Shown piece by piece: positions 55,719 through 64,000 of a stretch of 64,000 nucleotides of DNA (positions within the stretch are counted from its first letter, which is position 1; each line of letters starts with the position of its first letter). The stretch spans positions 61,569,436 to 61,633,435 of the forward strand of contig CM035167.1 of the NCBI GenBank assembly GCA_020205615.1. The letters are read 5' to 3'. Below the pieces are notes generated by a model that saw nothing but the letters and a program-made list of their open reading frames with translations, made no database searches and was not told the DNA's origin. This DNA comes from Panax quinquefolius (Eukaryota; Streptophyta; Magnoliopsida; Apiales; Araliaceae). The position numbers and the translations under genes are program-made.

Positions 55719-58460
55719 TGTGGCGCCCCAAAATAGGTCCATTCCATCCAACCCATTTACGAGTCGCCAAATACATGGTACGTAAACAACTACAACTTTA
55801 TTATCACAACAATAAAGCGTGAGTTTAAATACAAATATTATCTTCTAGACAATATTTATACTCAAATAAATCCTCATCACATTTATTGATACATTATTTT
55901 ACAATAATGGTGAGGACTACTAAACAACTATCTCTAGAACCTTCATTCCATACCCCGACTAGTACTCGCTACATTCTCGCCTCCTGAGAAGAAAAATGGA
56001 ACAACAAGGAAAAGGGTGAGCTCAACTAGCCCGAAGAAAGAATGTTATGACTAAGCTAATATACAACAAATTATCGTTAGTCTCCAACAGGGAAAAATCG
56101 ATAGAATACAATGAGACAACAAGTTTTGAGGATCAATATTCGCAATGAAATAATAATTCATAGAAGAGTTACGTAGAGAATGAAATCTACTATAATCTAT
56201 GAATTTAACGGTCCATCATCAATATTTTATCCCAGTAACATCAATCAATATTCATCTCAAATCAAATATTCATCTTTGCACTACTGAGCCAAAGATATTC
56301 ATCAATCGGTCATGTTCATCTCAACACTGTTCATCTTTGCACTAAAGGCCAAAGATATTCATCATCGGTCGTGTTCATTTAAACACCGCTCATCTTTGCA
56401 CTACTGAGCCAAAGATATTCTTCAGAAATCATTCATCTCTGCACTACAAGGCCAAAGATATTCAATAATATCATCATTTAAGGCGAGGATGATGAAAAAT
56501 ATTTTTAAAGAACGAATCCGATTGAAACAAAATGACAAGGATTAAGGATTAAGGATTCAGTACTTTGTTTTATCCATGTCCAATAATACCTCAAAAATAA
56601 TCATAGTGGTGTAAAATTCAAGAATGACCAAAACATGGATACAATCAAAGCTAGTATCCGAATAGATATTTTAGACTTAAAAGAAAAATTTTCATTTTTT
56701 AGTGAATAATCTCTTCAGATTCGTGAATAAGTGTCAGTACACGTGAATAGTAACTTTCAGACACCAAAAGATAGAAATTCCACAAAAAAACATCTTCACG
56801 CTTCATGAATAGTACTCGTGAATAGTAACTCGTGAATAGTAACTCATGAATAGTAACTCGTAAATAGTAACTCATGAATAGTAACCCCGACATGAAAAAG
56901 TTCCAAATTTGATAAAAAGTACCAACCAATATTTCAGCATAATGATATTGAAGAATTAATATCATTTGAGAAGCAAATAACATCCCTTACCTCAAAGAAT
57001 CAGTACTTCGGAAGGAAAGGTCGGAAGTGATGCTGAATGAAACTTGTACTGAACAGCAACTCTCAAAGTATCTAAATACTCACAAAATACGCTCAATAAT
57101 ATAGAGAGAAAGAGAGAAAACTTTGTTTCTGGTGTGATTTTCAATTCTAACTTAGCCCTCTATTTATAGGAAAATGTTAGCCCACCGAAGCAGACTTGAC
57201 TGCCACTGCACGATGGCTTTACCTGCTACTATTGCCACCCACCACATTTGAAATAAAATTCAGCACATTTTTTCACCAACCACAAGTGGGGCCCACTCAA
57301 TTCTAGAATTTTCCACCAAAATCAATTATAAACCTAATTTCCGAATCCGACACCTCTTAAAATTCACAACAAATCATTCGTGCTTTTTTAACAGTTCAAA
57401 ATTTGTTTACATATACTCAACTTATGTATGTATAACATACCCAAAAATTACCACAATCCAACGGTCGGATTAAAAATTATAACCCCCGCAATATATCTCA
57501 AAACCCCGATTTGATTTTTAATACCTCAATCAGATAAAATACTGATAAAACACCTCAACATTAATTCCTTCATTAATAACCACATAAATAAATCCATCAT
57601 TTATATTCATATAAAATAAATATTTCCTTATCATATGAATCAATAATTAATTATTCACAAATAATATTACAGAATCACAATTATGACAACCAGTAGTTCC
57701 CAAGAAAGAGGGGGCTTTCCAATAAGGATCTCTCCTTACTGGCGCGCAATTAGGTGACCAAACCTCTCCTTAGATGTAACTTTCTAGACATTGCCAATAA
57801 TGTTATCTAATAATATTATTCAAATAATATGAATTATTGATCCGATAATGGGAAATATTTATGCGTTGACAATTATTGAAGCAAAAGAATAATATAAAAT
57901 ACCAACGCAAAGAATTATTGAATCAATAAAATAAACTATTGAGCAGTAACTCTTTGTAATAATTATTGAGTAGTGCCTTCTTCACGTAAGGATCAATAAT
58001 TCAACAATCTTATACAATCTGGTGTATCTTGTGCGACGACGCAGCGTATTCATCGTATTTTAACCACCGGTATTCCAGCGATCTTATCAGTAATAACTAC
58101 GGTCTTACTTGAGTAACAACCACGCCTGTTATTTATAACCACCCAAACTTTATCGTTTTCCTCATCCAATCGCTTTCCGTTATGGGGGCCACACATGGTC
58201 GCTGCTCGGCGTCGTCATGCGAATATTCCCGACGATATTTAATATTCTACGACCAATCGAATATTCTCGACAACGATCACGAATATTCCACGACCAAACG
58301 AATATTCCCGACAAAATGAATATTTTATAACCACTTGCTTATTTTGAAATATTTGCGTATTTAACCCTTTACTATCCACATTAATCAAATCAACCCTTAC
58401 TATTTCAAAATAATAAATAAAGGAAATTCCTTTTTATTTAAAAAAATTTGGGGTCTTACA
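55719..58460 (-). mobile_element. Three-LTR element, LTR 3, 2742 bp
   Basis: TGTGGCGCCCC (one substitution in the terminal word) to GGGGTCTTACA. It is the 5' LTR in the sense direction. It is followed at once by the target duplication TTATA and the rest of the subfamily A LTR. Confidence 0.9.
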
Positions 58461-59030
58461 TTATATAATATTAATATTCGATTGGTAAGGGAATATTCAT
58501 TTTAACGAGGAATATTCGTATAACGATTACAATCATTGGTGGATCCCTAGCGTAATTATTGTCCGGATTGAGAAATCGACAAAAATACTTTATAAAAATA
58601 ACGGCGGAAGTTTTATCGTTAAGCTATTGAAACACCGATGTTAAAAAATGCGAGAATCTGGCGTAGTTGCATAAGAGTACACTGATATTGATTATTGATG
58701 CTTACGTGAGAAGTCACTTAGTTTTGTTCAATTATTGTTACGATGAATTGATGCATAGTATCTCACGTTATTTGATTCAATTATTGTCAATATTTTATAA
58801 TCAATAATTGAGATGACAAAGTTTTTAATATTATTATTTACAATATTAACAATGTCTAGAAGTTCTGTCAAGGAGAGGTTTGGTCACCTAATTGTGCGCC
58901 AATAGGGAGAAATCCTTATTGGAAAGCCCCCTCTTTCCTGGGAACGACCTGGTCGATTAATATTGTGAATTATAATAATGATGATAAATTTTGTTTTATT
59001 AGTATTATTAATGTAATAAAACAGAAAAGC

Positions 59031-59270
59031 TTTTTATATAAAACAGAATACTTTTATAAAGTTATTTATTTTATTAGACAATAATTAGAATATATTATAT
59101 TTTATTATGCATAGTGTTGCATAGTGCTTGCATAGTGTTTTGCATAGTAATTTTTTTTATATAAAATAGAATACTTTTATAAAGTTATTTGTTTTATTAG
59201 ATTTTAAATAATATATATATATATATATATATTTAGAATATATTATATTTTATTGTATAGTGTAGCATAG
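59031..59270. repeat. Two-copy tandem repeat with TA tract
   Basis: TTATATAAAA, GAATACTTTTATAAAGTTAT and TAGAATATATTATATTTTATT recur with a spacing of about 120 bp. A (TA)n tract sits in the second unit (about 59209-59231), and TGCATAGTG words lie between the units. It corresponds to the inverted repeat at 8-189. Confidence 0.8.
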
Positions 59271-59285
59271 TATCCTTTCTATTTT

Positions 59286-59297
59286 CCTATAAATAGG
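59286..59297 (+). promoter_or_regulatory. TATA box of subfamily A LTR
   Basis: CCTATAAATAGG followed by a leader with TTAGAATTGAAAACCACAC, the same arrangement as in the subfamily B LTRs. Confidence 0.75.
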
Positions 59298-60275
59298 ATG
59301 CTTAGTTAGAATTGAAAACCACACCAGAAGTTCAGAGAATTCTTCTATAATCTTGAGCGTATTTCTTTAGAGTTTTAAGAAGCTTTGAGCGTAGTGTAAG
59401 TTTTCTTCAAGAATATCCTCGCCCTACCAGTCGGAATACTATTCTTTTACGGTAAGGGATATTATTTGTTGTACTCGTAAGGGGTATTCTTTCTTTCTTA
59501 TTCATGAAGAGAACTACATTATTCCATTCTTTATTATTACATTGGAATAATCAGATCATGCCGCTACCCTATACTTGGTGAAATTATTACATTATTCCAT
59601 TTTTTATTATTTTGTTGGAACATCCTGTCTGTGCTTTACGCATGACCTGGTTCCATTAATTATTATTCTGTTGGAATATCATGTTTATGCGTTTACGCAT
59701 GACCTGGTTCTGTTATTTATTATTCTGTTGGAATAACACATGCATCTTGATCTATCGCATGCACGGTGATTTCTTTTGTTATTCCATTCTTTATTATACT
59801 CAGTTGGTTAAAGTTTTGACTTCTATACTCCATGAAATTAGTGGAATATCCTTGATATTTGCGCTTCATCCAGTATCTTTTCATGAAAATATTCTTCTGA
59901 GCATTCTTGAATTTTACTCCACAAAGAAGTATCATGTTGACAATTTGGACATTATTGGTTCCTGGATAAATTAATTCTTGAACTTGTTTTATTGAATTCT
60001 TATATCATTGTCATCGTCCTCATGTTTATATTATGTTGGAAGTCATGTATGGCCTGTAATGCATAGATGGACTTGGTATGATTATGACCAGGGATTATTC
60101 GGTATAATTATGACTGTAATGTTACAAATGATGTGGTAAAAGTCCTCATTGGCTGTAGTGCATTGATGGACAGTTGTTGGCATGATCATGACCATTGATG
60201 AATACACGAATATCCTTGGCCCGTAGTGCATGGATAAATTGTGGTCGTAATACTAATGAATATCCTTGGCCGTAG

Positions 60276-61328
60276 TGTTAGGTTTGTAATATTCAAGAAC
60301 GCAATCAAATTGCAAAACATAGCGGAAGCGAGATAAATCAGAGTTTAAAAAAAAATTACAAACCATATACCCGGATCACCCTTTATGCACAATTATTAAT
60401 TAAATGGAAAGATATGAAGAACAAACATACCCTTGAAGATCCGAGCTTCCTCAGGTACAAGTTCACCTCCAATCCTTTTTGCGTTCAACTTGAATCCACC
60501 GGGTTTGGTTCCTTCCTTTGATCAACGTTAGGCACCCAAATGTTTGGCCTCTAGAGGTGATCCACCAAGGAAAAAAAAAATTCAAGAAGAAGGGGTATTG
60601 GCTCAAACCCTAGTTTTCTATCTCTATAGAAAATAACGTACTCTCCAACCATTGGAATTATCACGTATACTTGATATCTGATATAAGACTCTTCTTATAA
60701 AGATATCAAGTAACCCTATTAAAAATAAGGTATTATTTATTTAATTAAAGTCTTTTAATTAAATGGGCTCCCTAATCTTATTAGGGATAATTAATTAAAC
60801 TCCTTTAACTAATTTTCCCTCCTAATCCTATTAGGAAATATGAGAGTACTTTTATTAATTAATTCCCAAACTGCTTTAGGAATTAAATAATAATAATAAT
60901 AATAGTAATAATAATAATAAGACTCCTCTTATTAATTTATATTTAATATTTCTAAAATATTAAATAATAAATATTAAGCTATTTAATTTATTCTATCACC
61001 ATAGATTAAATTAAATATACTTAACTTATTATTACGATTATGCCATTAACTTCTTAAATAATTATTCTTCCTTTTATGGTGTGACCCTTTAGGTTCTCCA
61101 TATTAAACCGGTTGTGAATAAATCAATTAGAACAATTCTAATCTTATTTAAATAAATAAATTAAACTAATAATTTATTTAAATAAATAATATTTATTCTA
61201 CAATAGGGATAAGCCTCCCTAGCGATCAACGACTTTCCAGATAATATAGATTTCAACATTAATCATAAAAGAACCAACAGGCTTTGGCCCAGGTATGTAA
61301 ATTCCCTTCTATTGGCAAAATCCCAACA
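60276..61328 (-). mobile_element. Copia-type LTR (solo or truncated), about 1.05 kb
   Basis: The sense strand begins TGTTGGGATTTTGCC (61328) and ends ACAAACCTAACA (60276), with U5-type wording before the end (GAAGCTCGGATCTTCAAGGG, TCTCGCTTCCGCTATG) that I associate with plant Ty1/copia LTRs. An alternative start is TGTTGGTTC at 61279, because CCAACAGGCTTTGGC occurs twice, 49 bp apart (61274 and 61323). Left flank CGTAG and right flank GGCTT do not match, so no target duplication exists. It is A/T-rich with an (AAT)n run near 60888-60920. No copia coding sequence was found. Confidence 0.55.
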
Positions 61329-62309
61329 GGCTTTGGCATTCGCTCTCTTTGTCACTTTGTCCTCCAGCATTTCATTTTCTGAAGGTGACGAGGGAATATT
61401 CATGACAAGAGGAAGGAGACTAGCATGCTCCTGGCTGACTAACTGGCGTGTAACTTGATGCTGATAAGTCACCAGTTTTGACAATTGCTCAATCTTCTTG
61501 AATAGAGCTTTCATCTTATGTTCCATTGCGAACTGGAACTTTGCATAATCCCACTTGTCAACACCGTCTTTGGGGGTCTGGGAGGACTCGCCGTTGAGAT
61601 CGGAACTTTGTCCATTGCTCTAATTAATCATGTTGACATTTTCTTCTTTGTGTTGGGGAAGAGGATTGTCTTGTACATGAGGCTGATCTGGTTTGGTTAC
61701 CACGATCTCACCGTTGTCTATCAGGTCTTGGATCTTGTGTTTCAAAGCCCAACAATCCTGAGTATCATGTCCAGGTGCCCCGGCATGATAAGTACATTTT
61801 CGAGCAGCATTGAAACCTCGTCCATTAGGGATGGCTAGTGGAAGAAGATGCGTGATTTTCTTCTGCGTTGTCACAAGAGTGAGAAAATTCTCGTGTGAGT
61901 CCCCTAAAGGTGTGAACACTCGAGGGCGTTTAATCTCTCCACCTTTTGGTACTTGAGGGTTTGAAGACTGTGCTTGAAAGGGAGTGTAATTTCTTCTCTG
62001 GATAGGCATGTTCTGATTGCCTTTTTGACCCTGTAGTATCAGGGAAACATTCTCCTCTTTCTTTTTATGGACCCTCCGGGGGTTGTTTCCATAATTTCCG
62101 GATTGGATGTGCTCAGCGACAGCTTTAAGGGCAGCTAGGTCTTGAATCTTTCCTGACTTCAATCCCATCTCAGCCATCTCTCCGTGTTTGACCATTTTAG
62201 AAAATTGTTTACCGATGTCGGCTAATACTCTTTCATAGAAAGGACCTTCTTGTATGTCTATGAAAGTCATAACCATTTTTAATTCTGTCATGGAAGGAAT
62301 AACTTTAGC
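61329..62309 (-). pseudogene. gag: Ogre gag, C-terminal two thirds
   Basis: The sense frame is open from the insertion point (62309): SMTELKMVMTFIDIQEGPFY, GLKSGKIQDLAALKAVAE, a Lys-rich linker, then the zinc motif CTYHAGAPGHDTQDCWALKH (about 61800-61740) with LIDNGEI, and NPLPQHKEENVNMIN. One TAG near 61620 (CAG to TAG) follows. The same frame then continues with KFQFAMEHKMKALFKKIEQL to about 61330. The N-terminal part lies beyond the LTR at 62310, outside the window. The zinc motif is diagnostic for Tat/Ogre Gag. Confidence 0.88.
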
Positions 62310-64000
62310 TGTAAGACCTCAACTTATTATAAATAAAATTAAATTTCCTCTACTTATTATTTTGAAATAGTAAGGGTTGATTTGATTAATGTGGTTAGTT
62401 GTGGGTAATATGCGCAAATATTTTAAATAAGCAAGTGGTTATAAAATATTCATTTTTTATCGGAGAATATTCGTTTGGTCGTGGAATATTTTTTCTTGTT
62501 CGGGGAATATTCATACGACGTATGACCTATGTGGGCCCCATAACTAAAAAAAGCGATTGGATGAAGAAAACGACAAGTATAAGTTGTTTATAAATAACGG
62601 TAGTAATTATTATCAATTATATTGTTGGAATACCGGTGGTTAAAACACAAGAATCTGGCGTTGTTTACAAGAATGCACTGCAGTATTGCACCAATTATTG
62701 ATTCTTACGTAAGAAGGCACTACTCAATAATTGTTACAAGAATTCTTATTAATTATTTTATTTTATTGATTCAATAATTGTTGCATTGATATTCTATATT
62801 CTTTGTTGTTTCAATAATTGTCACTACACAGTATTTTCCTTTATCGAAGCAATAATTCATATTATCTCGAATAATATTATTAGATAACATTCTTGGCAAT
62901 GTCTAGAAATTTACATCTAAGGAGAGGTTTGGTCACCTAATTGCGCACTGAAGAAGGAGAAATTCTTATTGGAAAGCCCCCTCTTTTCCGAACCGCACGG
63001 TTGTCGTGATTGTGATTCGTAATATTATTTGTGAATAATTAATTATTGATTTATATGATGAGGAAAATATTCATTTTGTGTGGATATAGATGGAGAAAAA
63101 TTTTAAAGTGACAATTATTGAAAATCGATATTTTATCTTTTCTGATAAAATAATATTTTATTATATTATTATAATATAATAATGATCATATTTTTTATAA
63201 TGAATGTGGGATATATGAGTATATGAGGAGGAAGAGTATTTTTCTTGAAAAAGTTGTTTAAAACATGTTAAACATGTCTGTGGGCCCATTTCTTGACTGA
63301 AATTTGATTATAGCCTATAAAATTGCCCATTTGTGGATTTCGGTCAATTTCTGTTTGGAATTTGGAAAAACTTAAACTTACAAAGTTGTAGAGAATGAAA
63401 TTTCCTATAGAAAGCACATGTGGTTTTAATTTTTCTGATAAAAGGGTTATTTATTATGAATTATTGAAGTTCCGAAGTTCCAGAATAATTGATTTTTGGA
63501 AGTTTTATTTATGTTTTAAAAGAAAAACATTTTTGAAATGTTTGTGGACATATTTAACATGTGCTAGGTGGCTGAAATCAGATTTCAAAGTGGGCGTAGG
63601 AATTTGTTTTATATATAATATTATTATATTCAATTTTCTGCTTTGGTGTTCTAAGCAATTTCCCATAAATTGGGTGCTTAGGTTAGAATTGAAAATCACA
63701 CTAGAAACTGAAGTTTTCTCTCTCTTTCTCTCTCTATATTATCGAGCGTATTCTTGTGAGTATTTTGATACCTTGAGTGTTGCTATACGGTGCGAGTTCC
63801 TTCAAAGATTATATTCAAAGATTCGGTTAAGAAATCTTGTCTTTTAAAGGTAAGGGATGTTATTTTCTTCGTAAGTGATTTTATTTCTTCAATATCATTA
63901 TGAGGAAATATTGGTTGGAACTTTTTATCAAATTTGGAAATTTTTCATGTCGGGGTTACTATTCATGAGTTACTATTCACGAGTACTATTCACGAAGCAT
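62310..64000 (+). mobile_element. Subfamily B LTR, plus strand, cut by window edge
   Basis: Begins TGTAAGACCTCAAC directly after TTAGC (62305-62309) in Ogre gag. It runs as the inverse of the element C LTR to the GTGAATAGT array, which closes the window (about 63950-64000). The TATA word is decayed to CCCATAAATTGGG (about 63662). About 1.69 kb of an expected 2.7 kb is visible. The frame at 63395-63847 is LTR sequence. The rest of the element, and its target duplication, lie outside. Confidence 0.85.

Larger units (their letters stand above)
44094..58460 (-). mobile_element. Three-LTR tandem chromovirus derivative (LTR-int-LTR-int-LTR), 14.4 kb
   Basis: One insertion flanked by perfect 5-bp duplications TTATA (44089-44093 and 58461-58465) contains three subfamily B LTRs (44094-46821, 49916-52620, 55719-58460) and two internal regions of 3094 and 3098 bp. 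Both internal regions have the same gag-protease content and pol deletions as element C. With only one target duplication, this is a single locus extended by unequal recombination between LTRs, or two elements fused before integration. Confidence 0.88.
58466..60275 (+). mobile_element. Subfamily A LTR, right part, truncated
   Basis: Resumes the LTR broken at 44093 and matches the inverse of 1-555. It then passes the TATA box at 59286-59297 and a leader-like region. Repeats of TTATTATTCTGTTGGAATA with GCATGACCTGGTTC (59500-59800) and of TATCCTTGGCC with GTAGTG (60170-60275) follow. It stops abruptly at the copia-type LTR, and no internal region of this element is present. The open frame at 59681-59974 is LTR sequence. 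Confidence 0.8.
29643..62309 (-). mobile_element. Ogre/Tat-type Ty3 element, 5' end interrupted, heavily nested
   Basis: Minus-strand composite. On the sense strand the order is gag (62309-61329), RT (43386-42273), RNase H, integrase (to 39918), a long 3' region with two genes on the opposite strand, and the 3' LTR (31765-29643). Assignment to Ogre/Tat rests on the Gag zinc motif HAGAPGHDTQDCW, the YVDD box, the GGALRLKEMDGDELP integrase tail, the absence of a chromodomain, a candidate intron upstream of RT and antisense genes in the 3' region. Insertions interrupt it at 37584-39127 and 43959-61328. The 5' LTR would lie beyond the element that begins at 62310. Confidence 0.85.

Noticed and set aside
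59681..59974. 97-codon plus frame
   Set aside because: Built from LTR subrepeats (GCATGACCTGGTTC); no protein signature.
1..64000. Search for tRNA, rRNA, organellar inserts, pararetrovirus or bacterial-type defence genes
   Set aside because: No matching motifs seen. The only tRNA-related words are primer-binding sites.

Overview
This window is repeat-dense nuclear DNA from a flowering plant, most likely a eudicot. The evidence is the A+T-rich background, plant-type Ty3 retrotransposons of the Tekay/Del chromovirus and Tat/Ogre lineages, a copia-type LTR, a foldback MITE and no convincing free-standing host gene. I cannot name the species. No tRNA, rRNA, CRISPR array or organellar insert was seen. 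Nearly all bases belong to nested LTR retrotransposons, and every long reading frame is element-derived and broken.

Layout. 1-691 is the end of a minus-strand LTR (subfamily A) lying next to degenerate Tat-like sequence (692-2164). A minus-strand Tat-like element, here T1, has its LTR at 2165-2349 and 12076-13354. That LTR is split by a complete plus-strand Tekay chromovirus (2350-12075, target duplication CTAAC). T1 continues as 3' non-coding sequence (13355-14897), is interrupted by a minus-strand chromovirus derivative, element C (14898-23548), and resumes with Gag-like fragments up to about 24841. An A+T-rich stretch follows (24842-29642) with a foldback MITE at 25082-25416 and a diverged direct repeat.

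From 29643 to 62309 lies a minus-strand Ogre/Tat element. In order it has a 3' LTR (29643-31765), a hairpin- and minisatellite-rich 3' region, two opposite-strand genes (plant mobile domain protein 33216-35198; DUF7745-like protein 35504-37221), a solo Tat-type LTR insertion (37584-39127), integrase, RNase H, reverse transcriptase and a probable intron (39918-43958), and gag (61329-62309). Between RT and gag sit a plus-strand subfamily A LTR (43959-44093 and 58466-60275), a three-LTR tandem element inserted in that LTR (44094-58460, target duplication TTATA), and a copia-type LTR (60276-61328). A further plus-strand LTR starts at 62310 and runs off the window.

How the parts relate. The Tekay element carries the full enzyme set (protease, RT, RNase H, integrase, chromodomain), all broken by stops and frameshifts, plus an extra coiled-coil reading frame upstream of gag. 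Element C and both internal regions of the three-LTR element lack the RT catalytic core, the RNase H core and the integrase core at the same places. They keep gag, protease and chromodomain segments and Tekay-like termini. The simplest reading is a non-autonomous lineage copied by enzymes of a full-length relative. The Ogre element carries an intron-bearing plant mobile domain gene and a second plant gene in antisense orientation between integrase and the 3' LTR. Disagreement between near-identical copies is concentrated at CCGG and CG motifs, so some frameshifts may be sequence error rather than biology.
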